Shown piece by piece: positions 16,454 to 26,647 of a stretch of 64,000 nt of DNA (positions are counted from its first letter, which is position 1; each line of letters opens with the position of its first letter). The notes under the pieces are model-generated. The model saw nothing but the letters and a program-made list of their open reading frames with translations, was not told the DNA's origin and made no database searches. The DNA comes from Microbacterium thalli (GTDB lineage Bacteria > Actinomycetota > Actinomycetes > Actinomycetales > Microbacteriaceae), in NCBI RefSeq assembly GCF_028737325.1, contig NZ_JAQZCH010000002.1, forward strand, positions 930,001 to 994,000. Reading direction: 5' to 3'. The translations under genes and the position numbers were made by a program.

Positions 16454-17569
16454 ATGCGCATCAGCGTTCCCAGCGAGGTCAAGAACAACGAGTACCGGGT
16501 CGCCCTCACGCCCGCCGGCGTGCACGACCTGGTCGCCGCCGGTCACGAGGTCTATGTCCAGCGCGGAGCGGGAGCGGGCTCCTCGCTGCCCGACACCGAG
16601 TACGTCGAGGCCGGGGCCGTGCTCCTCGACGACGCCGACGAGGTCTGGGCCCGTGCCGAGCTGCTGCTCAAGGTGAAGGAGCCCATCGCCAGCGAGTATC
16701 ACCGCTTCCGCGACGACCTCGTGATCTTCACGTATCTGCACCTCGCCGCCGACCGCGCCCTGACCGAGCGACTCGTCGCCGACGGGGTGACCGCGATCGC
16801 CTACGAGACGGTGCAGGTCGCGGGCGGCGGGCTGCCACTGCTCGCGCCGATGAGCGAGGTCGCCGGGCGCCTGGCGCCCATGGTGGGGGCCTCGACGCTG
16901 CTGCGTTCCGCGGGCGGGCGCGGGCTGCTCATGTCGGGAGTGCCGGGCACGCGTCCCGCGACCGTCACCGTGATCGGCGGCGGCGTCGCCGGTGCGAACG
17001 CGGCGTACGTGGCCGCGGGCATGGGCGCCGATGTCACCGTTTTCGACACGAACATCCAGCGACTGCGCTTCCTCGACGACCACTTCCAGGGTCGCGTGAA
17101 AACCGCGGCGTCGAACCCGCTCGACCTCGACCGCGCAGTCGTCGGCTCGGACCTGGTCATCGGGTCGGTCCTGATACCGGGGGCGAAGGCCCCCAAGCTG
17201 GTCCGGAACGAGACGGTCGCACGCATGCGCCCGGGTTCGGTGCTGGTCGACATCGCGGTCGACCAGGGCGGCTGCTTCGAGGACACCCGGGCGACGACCC
17301 ATGCCGATCCGACCTTCACCGTGCACGACACGGTCTTCTACTGCGTCGCGAACATGCCCGGCGCTGTGCCGAACACCTCGACCGCAGCCCTCACCAACGC
17401 GACCCTGCCGTACATTCGGCAGATCGCCCGGCGCGGCTGGCGCGATGCTCTGCGCGCCGACGCGGCTCTGGCGGCGGGCCTGAACACCACGGCCGGCCGC
17501 GTCGTCAACGACGGCGTCGCGACCGCTCACGGTATCGACCTGACCGACACCGCCGACGTCCTCGTCTGA
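16454..17569 (+). CDS. ald: Alanine dehydrogenase
   Basis: The 371-residue enzyme interconverts alanine and pyruvate/ammonia with NAD. It starts with the family signature MRISVPSEVKNNEYRVALTP, carries the nucleotide-binding loop VTVIGGGVAGANAAYVAAGMG, and has VDQGGCFE and the late MPGAVPNTSTAAL motif. GGAAAGGA precedes the ATG. It lies directly behind the asparaginase gene, and its end is only five bases from the convergent stop of the FtsK/EccC-like gene, leaving no room for a terminator between them. Confidence 0.96.
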   Translation: MRISVPSEVKNNEYRVALTPAGVHDLVAAGHEVYVQRGAGAGSSLPDTEYVEAGAVLLDDADEVWARAELLLKVKEPIASEYHRFRDDLVIFTYLHLAADRALTERLVADGVTAIAYETVQVAGGGLPLLAPMSEVAGRLAPMVGASTLLRSAGGRGLLMSGVPGTRPATVTVIGGGVAGANAAYVAAGMGADVTVFDTNIQRLRFLDDHFQGRVKTAASNPLDLDRAVVGSDLVIGSVLIPGAKAPKLVRNETVARMRPGSVLVDIAVDQGGCFEDTRATTHADPTFTVHDTVFYCVANMPGAVPNTSTAALTNATLPYIRQIARRGWRDALRADAALAAGLNTTAGRVVNDGVATAHGIDLTDTADVLV

Positions 17570-17574
17570 CGCCG

Positions 17575-20319
17575 TCACGTCTGCTGCGCACAGGGAAGGA
17601 CGACGCGGCGCACCCGTTCGCTCCGGGTGTCGAACAGCCACGCCCGCGACCTTCCCGGTGCCGCATAGGGTGGCAGCTCTCGGCTGCCTGTGATCAAGCG
17701 GACATCGGGCCCGCACGCGGCGTCGACGACGAGCTGCCGACGCGCTCCGTCGGAGCCCGCGCCCCGCCAGCGTCCGACCCAGGCGTCCGGCGTCCCCCAC
17801 ACGACGCATCCGGCACGCAGCGGTGTGGCCGCGCCGAGCTCGACGACTTCCGCGCCGCGACGGCGCCAGGCCTCGAGGGCGGCGAAGGTGCGGTCGACGG
17901 CGGGTGCCACGAAGCCCGTCGCATGCCGGGGCCAGAATGTGACCGGCTGATCGGGCGATGCCGGCACGACCCCGTCCTCGGCGCTCGTGCGGGCGAACTG
18001 CACGAGGCTGCCGCCCCACCTTCCCCGACCGGGCGGGAGACGGACGTAGTGATGCTGCGCTTCGCCGCCGAGAGACACGTACTCGGCCCGCGACGCGGCG
18101 GCCAGCACGGCCCGGTCCGGGATGTGGTCGATGATGCGCCCGACCGCCGCGCTCACGCGCTGAGCAGAGCAGACCAGCCGGATGCCGCGCCCGCGGGCCT
18201 CGCGGGCGAGACGCTCGAGACGGGCGGCGACCTCGGCGGCGTGGTCCCCCGGCAGCCGGGAGAGAAGCAGGTCGAGGTCGTCGATGGCGACGACCGTGCC
18301 GGGGTCAGCGCCAGCCAGGGCGGTCACGGCATCCCACGCGCTCTCGGGGTCCGCCGGCACCCAGCAGCGTCGCTCGGGCGAGACTTGCGACGCGACAGCC
18401 CGCAGGATGGATGACCGTCCGGCACCGGAGCGCCCGACGACCACGAGACCCGGCGCATCATCGTCGAGCACAACGACGCGCTGGCGTTGCTCGGCCGGCT
18501 CGTCCGCGAGACCGAGCACGATCCGCCCCGGCTGTCCGATCTGCTCGAGCGGCACCGTACTCGGGAGCGGTGGGAGCCAGGGGCGACGCACCTCGGCGTA
18601 CCCGGCGGCGCGCGTCACGGTCGCGATCTCGTCGATCGCCTCGCCGGGGCAGCGCGTCACGCGCAGCAGCCGGGGCTCGCTGTCTGCCGCGCCGCGGACG
18701 AGCGCGGTGCCCCGGTCGGACGGACCTCCGGGGATGGCCGCCGCATCGATGCAGCCGATCACGGCGCGCGACTCGCCGGGGTCGCTGACCCGCAGCGCGA
18801 TGCGCAGCGGAGCGTTGGCGAGTACCGCCTCGCGGAAGCCCGCGGCACGCTGCGTCGCCAGCACGAGATGGATCCCGAGCGCACGGCCCCGGGCGGCGAT
18901 GTCGGCGAAGACGGCATGCAGGGCGGGATGCGCGGTCGTGAGCGCCGCATACTCGTCGACGACGACCACCAGCCGCGGCATCGCCCCGTCGGTCTCGCTC
19001 ACGTCGCGTGCACCGTGCTCCGCGAGCAGGCGCTCGCGATGCCGCACCTCGGCCGTCAGACTGTCGATGGCGCGCAGCGCGGCCGACTCGTCGAGGTCGG
19101 TGACGACGCCCGTCACGTGCGGCAGGCGCGTCAGCGGGTCGAAGGACCTGCCGCCCTTGAAGTCCACCAGCAGGAAGACCACGCGGTCGGGACCGAACCG
19201 GGCCGCGAGCGCCGCGACCCACGTCACCAGGAGTTCGCTCTTGCCCGACCCCGTGACGCCGACGACGATCGCGTGCGGCCCGTCGTCGACCAGATCGACC
19301 GTGGCAAGCCCCGTCACCCCCGATCCGAGCGCGACGCGCAGTCCGCCCGACGGAGCCGCGGCAAGGTCGCCGAAGTTGGCCGGCCCCGCCGGAGGGGCGG
19401 TCAGCGCCGCCTGCTGCTCGCGCATCAGCGCGTACACCGCGTCGGCGGCATCCCGCCCGAGGACCTCTGGACGAAGCGGCACGGCCGCGCCGTCGTACTC
19501 GAGCACGGCGTCGTCGGCAGCCTGAAGCCGGATGACGGCCGCGCAGCGCGGAGGCGGTGCTCCCGCGTCGATGCACACGATCGGAGCGTCCGCGTCGGCG
19601 GGGATCGCCGACGCGGCACCGGCCCACAGGCGGAGATCTCCGCGGCCGCCCGCGTGCGGCATCCGGGCCGCTTCGTCTTCGGGCGCACCATCGACCCGCA
19701 TGCGGTCGGGAGGATGCGTGAGGCACACCTGCGCGATCAGGGCTCGCGCGACGGCGGCGGCCGCGACCCCGGGACCGACCACGGCGATCCCCGCTGTCAA
19801 CGGCACACCGACGGGGGCGTCGTCGAGCCGTGCCGCCTCGCGGCGGAGGTCGCGCGCGGGCTCGGACTCGCCGTCGATGCGGATGGTCGAGGGCGCGATT
19901 CCCGAACCGACGACGACCACGCTGCCCCGCCCCGGCACCGGGCGCCAGATCTCGGCGGGGCGGGCGAGGTACCCCGCCACGTCCGGCGTGACTCGCCAGC
20001 GCGCGGCGCGCTCGATCGCGTGCCGCCGCGCCACATCGGCCCGAGCTGCCGCGAGCGCCGACGCGGTCTCTCGCCGCGCGGTGCGGCGGTGACGGCGCCG
20101 CACCCGCGCGGCGTCGAGCACGGCCGCGACGGCCGCGAGCGGTCCGATCGCGGCGAACCACAGCGCGGTCGGTGAACCGGTCACCTGCCAGAGGACGGCG
20201 GCTCCCACGGCGGGCACGAGCGCGGCCCAGAGCGGGAACCCGGGGCGCGCAGGCTCGGGCGCGGGCGCGGGCAGGCGGATGGGGTCATCGAGCTCAGCCG
20301 TCGTTTGCACGGCATCCAC
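17575..20319 (-). CDS. FtsK/SpoIIIE-domain ATPase, EccC-like, with a degenerate second P-loop
   Basis: The 914-residue protein has two membrane helices (about 28-46 and 50-70), a linker that looks FHA- or beta-rich, then an FtsK/SpoIIIE ATPase with Walker A GVTGSGKS (354-361) and Walker B VVVVDE (451-456). A second ATPase-like domain has GRSGAGRS (629-636), where Arg635 replaces the P-loop lysine, and VVAIDDLDLL as Walker B. The layout resembles EccC/EssC of type VII secretion, but no WXG100, EccB, EccD or mycosin gene is nearby. A PP2C phosphatase gene lies 58 bases upstream on the same strand. GTG 20319 is the likely start; ribosome binding is weak. Confidence 0.85.
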   Translation of the reverse strand: MDAVQTTAELDDPIRLPAPAPEPARPGFPLWAALVPAVGAAVLWQVTGSPTALWFAAIGPLAAVAAVLDAARVRRRHRRTARRETASALAAARADVARRHAIERAARWRVTPDVAGYLARPAEIWRPVPGRGSVVVVGSGIAPSTIRIDGESEPARDLRREAARLDDAPVGVPLTAGIAVVGPGVAAAAVARALIAQVCLTHPPDRMRVDGAPEDEAARMPHAGGRGDLRLWAGAASAIPADADAPIVCIDAGAPPPRCAAVIRLQAADDAVLEYDGAAVPLRPEVLGRDAADAVYALMREQQAALTAPPAGPANFGDLAAAPSGGLRVALGSGVTGLATVDLVDDGPHAIVVGVTGSGKSELLVTWVAALAARFGPDRVVFLLVDFKGGRSFDPLTRLPHVTGVVTDLDESAALRAIDSLTAEVRHRERLLAEHGARDVSETDGAMPRLVVVVDEYAALTTAHPALHAVFADIAARGRALGIHLVLATQRAAGFREAVLANAPLRIALRVSDPGESRAVIGCIDAAAIPGGPSDRGTALVRGAADSEPRLLRVTRCPGEAIDEIATVTRAAGYAEVRRPWLPPLPSTVPLEQIGQPGRIVLGLADEPAEQRQRVVVLDDDAPGLVVVGRSGAGRSSILRAVASQVSPERRCWVPADPESAWDAVTALAGADPGTVVAIDDLDLLLSRLPGDHAAEVAARLERLAREARGRGIRLVCSAQRVSAAVGRIIDHIPDRAVLAAASRAEYVSLGGEAQHHYVRLPPGRGRWGGSLVQFARTSAEDGVVPASPDQPVTFWPRHATGFVAPAVDRTFAALEAWRRRGAEVVELGAATPLRAGCVVWGTPDAWVGRWRGAGSDGARRQLVVDAACGPDVRLITGSRELPPYAAPGRSRAWLFDTRSERVRRVVLPCAQQT

Positions 20320-20377
20320 TCAACCGCCGATACCACCGCGGACCTGCGCCCTGCGGCGCAGCCGTGGACGAACGCCG

Positions 20378-21217
20378 TCAGTCCGCGATTGGGGAGGACT
20401 CGCCGGATGCCGCGGCCGCGGCCTCACCCTCGGAGGACGCGCCCGCGGACGCGGCGAAGTGCGCGTCGAGCACGATGACCGTGACGTTGTCGCGTCCGCC
20501 GTTCTCGAGCGCCGCGTGCATCATCGCGGTCACCGCGGCGGCGGGGTCGGCGTTCTCGAGCAGGAAGTGCAGGATGCCGTAGTCGGTGAGCTCCTTGGTG
20601 AGCCCGTCACTGCAGATGACGAAACGATCACCGTCGACGACATCGAGGCGCACGTAGTCGGGCGTGACGCCGTCGCTCGGGCCGACCGCGCGCGTGATGA
20701 CGTTGCCGTAGGGATGCTGCTCGGCTTCTTCCGGGCTCAGGCGTCCAGCCGCGACGAGCTCCTGCACGACGGAGTGATCCGTCGTGACCTGCGCGATCGC
20801 CTCGTCGCGAAGCAGGTACACGCGGGAGTCACCGATGTTCAGGGTGATCCACTGCGGCTCACCGTCGACGATGTCGAGGTACACGCCCGTGACCGTCGTA
20901 CCGGTGCCGTCATCGGTCGTCTCGGGGTGGTCGGCGATATCGCCCACCGCGCGTTCGAGCGCCTCTTCGATGTCCTCGGGCGTCACGACGCCGCGCTCGG
21001 CGACGGCCCGCAGCCGGTCGACGGCACTCGCACTGGCGATCTCGCCACCGATGTGGCCGCCCATGCCGTCGGCCACGATGAAGAGCGGATACTCCGCGAG
21101 GACGGCATCCTGGTTGCTGTCTCGACGGCGTCCGGTGTCGGTCGCAGCCGCCCAACGGAGCTCGATCGCACCGGACGGGGCGTCCACGATCCGGGATTGG
21201 GTCGTGGGTTCGGGCAC
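20378..21217 (-). CDS. PP2C-family serine/threonine protein phosphatase
   Basis: The 279-residue protein has the PPM metal-binding motifs: RRDSNQD near the start, VADGMGGH, NIGDSRVYLL, CSDGLT and the late GRDNVTV. It should dephosphorylate Ser/Thr on proteins and act opposite a PknB-type kinase; none is encoded in this window. The C-terminal 30 residues are Ala/Ser/Glu-rich and probably flexible. The GTG start at 21217 is preceded by AAGGAAGA nine or so bases upstream. It is followed by the EccC-like gene, which makes that ATPase or an FHA partner a plausible target. Confidence 0.93.
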   Translation of the reverse strand: MPEPTTQSRIVDAPSGAIELRWAAATDTGRRRDSNQDAVLAEYPLFIVADGMGGHIGGEIASASAVDRLRAVAERGVVTPEDIEEALERAVGDIADHPETTDDGTGTTVTGVYLDIVDGEPQWITLNIGDSRVYLLRDEAIAQVTTDHSVVQELVAAGRLSPEEAEQHPYGNVITRAVGPSDGVTPDYVRLDVVDGDRFVICSDGLTKELTDYGILHFLLENADPAAAVTAMMHAALENGGRDNVTVIVLDAHFAASAGASSEGEAAAAASGESSPIAD

Positions 21218-21255
21218 GCTGTCACTCTTCCTTCGTCGACGGGTCGGCGTGTCAC

Positions 21256-21261
21256 ACTCTA
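21256..21261 (-). promoter_or_regulatory. -10 element of the PP2C gene
   Basis: TAGAGT on the minus strand, about 38 bases before GTG 21217, giving a short leader with a ribosome binding site. Confidence 0.5.
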
Positions 21262-21288
21262 GTAGACGCGCCCGATACGCGGGGTTCG

Positions 21289-22272
21289 TCAGCCCGCAGC
21301 GGGGTCGACCGGCAGCGGGAAGAAGCCGTCGATAGCGTCGAGCTCGGCCGGCGTGGGACGCCACACGGATGCCGCCGCCGCATTCGTCCGCACCTGCTCC
21401 GGTGAGGTCGCACCCGCGATGACACTGCTCAGCGCCGGCTGGGCCAGCAGCCAGGCCATCGTCGCCTCGAGCATCGTGATCGAACGCTCGTCGCAGAAGG
21501 CGCGGTAGGCGTCGAGCGCGTCCCAGGGCGCCTTCTCCCAGAGGTGGCGCCGCTCGCGGGCGACACGCGAGTCCGCCGGCACGTGATCGCGCGTGAACTT
21601 GCCCGTGAGCAGGCCGTTGTGCAGCGGGAAGTAGGGCAGGAAGCCGCGGTCGTACCGCCGGACCGCGGGGAGCACCTCGCGCTCCGCGGCGCGGGCCAGG
21701 AGGCTGTAGTGGTTCTGAGCCGACACGAACGGCACGTCTCCGCGCGCTTGCGCGACGGCCTCCGCCTCGGCGATCTGCCAGCCGGAGAGGTTCGAGTGCC
21801 CGATGTAGCGCACCTTGCCCTCGCGCACGAGCTCGGTGAGCGCGTCGAGGGTCTCTTCGATGGGCGTCCCGGGGTCGGGCGTATGCAGCTGATAGAGGTC
21901 GATCCAGTCGGTCTGCAGCCGTTCGAGCGAGGCTTCGACGGCGCGGCGGATGTACGCTCGGGATCCCTTCGCCCCGGGAAGACCGAGGTCCACCGCGCTG
22001 TGTCCGAACTTCGTCGCGAGCACGACCCGGTCACGGCGACCCCGCAGCGCCTCGCCCATGAGCGTCTCGGAGAGGCCGGGTTCGCCGCCGTAGATATCGG
22101 CGGTGTCGAAGAACGTCACGCCGGCGTCGAGCGCGGCGTCGATGACGGCGACCGTTCCGTCGATGCTCTCGGTCGCGGTGCCCCGACGCCCGAAGTTGTT
22201 GCATCCCAGCCCGACGGCCGAGACGAGGAGTCCGGAGGAACCGAGTCTGCGCGTGGGCACTGCTTCGACCAT
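21289..22272 (-). CDS. Aldo/keto reductase (canonical)
   Basis: This 327-residue NADPH-dependent oxidoreductase keeps the full catalytic tetrad: Asp56 and Tyr61 in FFDTADIYG, Lys88 in ATKFG and His130 in LYQLHTPD. The fold covers the whole chain, and the C-terminal cofactor region (AGATSPEQVRTNAAA) is normal. The substrate is unknown. The ATG at 22272 is six bases from TAGCGT, separated by six G residues that could also act as a weak ribosome binding site. It is a separate unit between the DUF5684 terminator and the PP2C promoter. It serves as an internal control for the degenerate relative at 10208-11224. Confidence 0.93.
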   Translation of the reverse strand: MVEAVPTRRLGSSGLLVSAVGLGCNNFGRRGTATESIDGTVAVIDAALDAGVTFFDTADIYGGEPGLSETLMGEALRGRRDRVVLATKFGHSAVDLGLPGAKGSRAYIRRAVEASLERLQTDWIDLYQLHTPDPGTPIEETLDALTELVREGKVRYIGHSNLSGWQIAEAEAVAQARGDVPFVSAQNHYSLLARAAEREVLPAVRRYDRGFLPYFPLHNGLLTGKFTRDHVPADSRVARERRHLWEKAPWDALDAYRAFCDERSITMLEATMAWLLAQPALSSVIAGATSPEQVRTNAAAASVWRPTPAELDAIDGFFPLPVDPAAG

Positions 22273-22278
22273 CCCCCC

Positions 22279-22284
22279 ACGCTA
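22279..22284 (-). promoter_or_regulatory. -10 element of the canonical aldo/keto reductase gene, leaderless spacing
   Basis: TAGCGT on the minus strand, then GGGGGG, then ATG 22272. It sits directly downstream of the DUF5684 terminator. Confidence 0.62.
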
Positions 22285-22300
22285 ACCCGGAAACGACGAC

Positions 22301-22329
22301 GGAGCCCCCGCCACGAGGGCGAGGGCTCC
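22301..22329 (-). terminator. Terminator after the DUF5684 gene
   Basis: A 12-pair stem (GGAGCCCTCGCC with GGCGGGGGCTCC on the minus strand, one G-U pair) around CTCGT, beginning eight bases after the stop codon. Confidence 0.75.
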
Positions 22330-22336
22330 GGATCGG

Positions 22337-23023
22337 TCAGGGACGCGGTGCGCCCGGTGCCGGCGGTTCGGTCGACGGCGGCGGGGTCTGCGTCGTCGGC
22401 GGCGGGTAGGCGCCTGCAGGCGAGGACGGGGTGCCGCCGGCCGGCGGGACATAGCCCGCACCCGGTGCCCCGTAGCCGGCTGCGGGTGCTGCGCCCCCGT
22501 CGGGCTGGACGGGGACGCCGCGCCAGACGGTGGTGTCGCGCAGGAAGGAGGTGCGCCACGGCGAAGGCTGCACGTTCGGGTTCCAGGGCGCGTTCGAGAA
22601 CGCCACGATGCCGAGCCAGATCAGTCCGCCGATGCCGGGGATGATGTACAGCAGCACGAGCGGCCAGTCTTTGCCGAGCTTCAGGCCGACGCGCCAGCTC
22701 GCCAGCGCGAGGGCGACGATCGCCACGTAGCCGAGGATCGGACCGATCACCGGGATGTTGCTGAGCACCGCGGTCACGAGGAACGCACCGAGCATGACCC
22801 ACGGCGACAGGTCGCCGAGCTTGGCGAACACCAGCTCGCGGTACACCGGCACCCAGGCGCGCCACTTACCCTGCACACCGGCCTTCTCGAAGATCTTCAT
22901 GTAGAAGAACGAGCTGATCAGGTACCCCGCAAGGGCGAGGATCAGGATGATCGGCAGGATCAGGAAGAAGAAGGCGAGGAACGCGCCGACGCCCGCACCA
23001 CCGCCGTCGTAGGTATCCGGCAT
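22337..23023 (-). CDS. DUF5684-type membrane protein
   Basis: The 228-residue protein has four or five membrane helices (about 12-40, 68-88, 94-112, 120-142) with the conserved region KAGVQGKWRAWVPVYRELVF between the first two. The last 80 residues are a Pro/Gly/Ala-rich cytoplasmic or extracellular tail. I recognise it as DUF5684-like; the function is unknown. GAGGAGG before ATG 23023 fixes the start, and a TAGCAT (23081-23086) upstream is a reasonable promoter. It forms a single-gene unit with a clear terminator. Confidence 0.82.
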   Translation of the reverse strand: MPDTYDGGGAGVGAFLAFFFLILPIILILALAGYLISSFFYMKIFEKAGVQGKWRAWVPVYRELVFAKLGDLSPWVMLGAFLVTAVLSNIPVIGPILGYVAIVALALASWRVGLKLGKDWPLVLLYIIPGIGGLIWLGIVAFSNAPWNPNVQPSPWRTSFLRDTTVWRGVPVQPDGGAAPAAGYGAPGAGYVPPAGGTPSSPAGAYPPPTTQTPPPSTEPPAPGAPRP

Positions 23024-23080
23024 GAACGACCTCCTCAGTCGTGACCTGATCCGGCGCGCTCGCGCCGACGGTCGCCGCTC

Positions 23081-23086
23081 ATGCTA
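23081..23086 (-). promoter_or_regulatory. Possible -10 of the DUF5684 gene
   Basis: TAGCAT on the minus strand in the 128-base gap after yaaA, giving a leader of about 50 bases that ends in GAGGAGG before the ATG. Confidence 0.45.
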
Positions 23087-23151
23087 GCGAAGACCGCCCT
23101 GCCGCGTGCGGCATTCTGCAGCGGCATCCGGCAGCGGTGTGCCCGGCCCGG

Positions 23152-23904
23152 TCACACGACGATCTGCAGCTCCCCCGCGACCGCGCCGTCGCGCGCGTCC
23201 CAACCCGCGTCGGCCGCCCAGGCGAAGAAGTCCGCACGCGAGGTCATCTCGGCGACGGAGCGCGCCATCGCCCGGACGAGTTGCCCCTTGGCGTGCTTGT
23301 TGAAGTGATTGAGCGCCCGCACCGTGCCGTCGACTCCCGCCGTGACGACCCGCACGAACGCCGAGGGGATGGATGCCGGCACCGGCGCGAGCGCCACGTA
23401 CGCCTCCGAACGCAGGTCGAGCACGAACGGGGCGTCGGTCGCCGCGAGAGCCGCCGTCGACGGCGCTGCCCAATGCCGCCGCAGGGGCGGGATGCCGGGC
23501 AGAGCGGTGCCGGCTGCCAGCCGGTAAGCGGGAACGGCGTCGAGCGCACCGACCGGGCCGAACGGGGCCGACTGGATCAGGACGTGTTCGCCGGTCCAGC
23601 CGCGTGCGGCCGGCTCGAGTGTCGCCGCGTCGAGGGCGTCGTAGAGAACGCCGGTGTAGCGATCGATCGCGGGCATCGTCGGCGCCGTCGACAACGCCGC
23701 GTTGACGGCGACTTCACCGGCCTGCCTGACGCTCAGCTTGAGCACCCGCGTGGCAGCCTCGGGATCGGCCGACAGCGCGACCAGAGCCGCGACCGCCGCG
23801 CGGCGCTCGTCAGTCAGCTGCGGCAGCGCGAGCGTGCCGAGGTCGAGCGGCGCGCCGGTGCCGCCGGCGCGCTTCGTCTCGGAGGGCGGCAGCAGCACCA
23901 GCAT
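23152..23904 (-). CDS. yaaA: Peroxide stress protein YaaA
   Basis: The 250-residue protein begins MLVLLPPSETKR and has the family's conserved middle (YTGVLYDALDA) and late HFNKHAKGQLVR. YaaA protects DNA by limiting free iron during peroxide stress in Escherichia coli. AAGGGG lies nine bases before ATG 23904; an upstream in-frame ATG at 23922 would add six residues but lies in the atp terminator stem. The gene directly follows that terminator on the same strand, so some expression may come from read-through. Confidence 0.9.
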   Translation of the reverse strand: MLVLLPPSETKRAGGTGAPLDLGTLALPQLTDERRAAVAALVALSADPEAATRVLKLSVRQAGEVAVNAALSTAPTMPAIDRYTGVLYDALDAATLEPAARGWTGEHVLIQSAPFGPVGALDAVPAYRLAAGTALPGIPPLRRHWAAPSTAALAATDAPFVLDLRSEAYVALAPVPASIPSAFVRVVTAGVDGTVRALNHFNKHAKGQLVRAMARSVAEMTSRADFFAWAADAGWDARDGAVAGELQIVV

Positions 23905-23925
23905 CCGGATCGTCCCCTTCATGCG

Positions 23926-23986
23926 AGAGACCACACCCGGTCCGGGATGCCGCGACGTGCGCGGCCCCGGACGGGGTGTGGTCTCT
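23926..23986 (-). terminator. Terminator of the ATP synthase operon
   Basis: A 21-base inverted repeat with one mismatch (AGAGACCACACCC and GGGTGTGGTCTCT as outer arms, GTCCGGG/CCCGGAC inside) closes over an inner CCGCG/CGCGG hairpin, 14 bases after the atpC stop. It is one of the strongest stems in the window. Confidence 0.88.
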
Positions 23987-23999
23987 GGATCGTTCTGTG

Positions 24000-24257
24000 T
24001 CAGGCCAGGGCGGCGTTTCCGGCGACGATGGTGAGCTCATCGCCCTCCATCGACAGGAAGCCGTCCTGCGCATTGGCGACGATCTTCTCGCCGCCCGGCC
24101 GGGTGATGCGGACCTGTCCCTCGGCGAGGATCGCCAGGACCGGCTCGTGACCAGCCATGAAGCCGATCTCGCCCTCGACGGTCTTGGCCACGACGAGGGT
24201 CGCCTCGCCGGACCAGACCTCCGCCTCGGCGGAGACGAGCGTGACCGTCAGAGCCAT
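24000..24257 (-). CDS. atpC: ATP synthase F1 subunit epsilon (short form)
   Basis: Epsilon is part of the central stalk. This one is 85 residues: the N-terminal beta-sandwich is complete (LTVTLVSAEAEVW through FLSMEGDELTIVAG), but the C-terminal two-helix domain that inhibits ATP hydrolysis in many bacteria is absent. The stop is followed by the operon terminator, so this is not a frameshift. Short epsilons occur in related Microbacteriaceae, as I recall. ATG 24257 is one base after the atpD stop. Confidence 0.94.
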   Translation of the reverse strand: MALTVTLVSAEAEVWSGEATLVVAKTVEGEIGFMAGHEPVLAILAEGQVRITRPGGEKIVANAQDGFLSMEGDELTIVAGNAALA

Positions 24258-24258
24258 G

Positions 24259-25725
<1,467 letters not shown>

Positions 25726-26628
25726 TTACTTGCCCGACGCCAGAGCGTCGGCGCCGCCGACGATCTCGGCGATCTGCTGAGTGATCTCGGCCTGGCGAGC
25801 GTTGTTGCGCAGGCGGGTGTAGTCGGTGATGAGCTTGTCGGCGTTGTCGCTGGCCGACTTCATCGCCTTCTGGGTCGCGGCGTGCTTCGCGGCCGACGAC
25901 TGGAGCAGCGCGTTGAACACGCGACTCTGGACGTACACCGGCAGCAGAGCATCGAGCACCGTCTCGGCGTCGGGCTCGAACTCGTACAGCGGGTACACCG
26001 GCGCCTGGTCGGCTCCGGCGACGTCGGCCTCGACGACCTCGAGCGGCAGCAGACGGACCGACTCGGGAGTCTGCGTCATCATGCTGACGAAGCGGTTGAA
26101 GACGAGGTGGATCTCGTCCACGCCATCGTCCTCGCCACCCTGCGCGTAGGCGTCGAGAAGCGCGCCGGCGATCTGCTCGGCCGTGCTGAAGTGCGGCGTG
26201 TCGGTGTCACCCGTCCACTCCCCCGCAGCCCGCATACGACGGAACTGGAAGTACCCGACGGCCTTGCGGCCGACGAGGTAGTAGTCCACTTCCTTGCCCT
26301 GCGACCGCAGCAGCTCGGCCAGCTCGAGACCCTCACGGAGGATCTGCGAGTTGAACGCGCCGGCGAGGCCGCGATCGGAGGCGAAGATGACCACCGCGGA
26401 GCGGCGGATCGTCTCTCGCTCGGTCGTGAGCGGGTGCTCGATGTCGGAGTGGGTCGCGACCGCGGAGACGGCGCGCGTCACGGCCCGCGCGAAGGGAGAG
26501 GACGCGCGAACGCGTCCCATCGCCTTCTGGATGCGCGAAGCCGCGATGAGCTCCATCGCCTTCGTGATCTTCTTGGTCGTCTGAGCAGAGCTGATCTTCT
26601 GCTTGTAGACCCGGAGTTGTGCGCCCAT
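25726..26628 (-). CDS. atpG: ATP synthase F1 subunit gamma
   Basis: The 300-residue gamma subunit is the rotating shaft inside the alpha-beta hexamer. The terminal helices are clear: [20 protein letters not shown] at the start with [10 protein letters not shown] after it, and [20 protein letters not shown] at the end. Length and position between atpA and atpD are normal; atpA ends 19 bases upstream. Confidence 0.97.
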   Translation of the reverse strand: MGAQLRVYKQKISSAQTTKKITKAMELIAASRIQKAMGRVRASSPFARAVTRAVSAVATHSDIEHPLTTERETIRRSAVVIFASDRGLAGAFNSQILREGLELAELLRSQGKEVDYYLVGRKAVGYFQFRRMRAAGEWTGDTDTPHFSTAEQIAGALLDAYAQGGEDDGVDEIHLVFNRFVSMMTQTPESVRLLPLEVVEADVAGADQAPVYPLYEFEPDAETVLDALLPVYVQSRVFNALLQSSAAKHAATQKAMKSASDNADKLITDYTRLRNNARQAEITQQIAEIVGGADALASGK

Positions 26629-26647
26629 AAGTGTGTCGTCCTCCGCG

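Noticed and set aside
17575..20319. A type VII secretion locus
   Set aside because: Only the EccC-like ATPase is present; no WXG100, EccB, EccD or mycosin gene flanks it, so a functional locus cannot be claimed.
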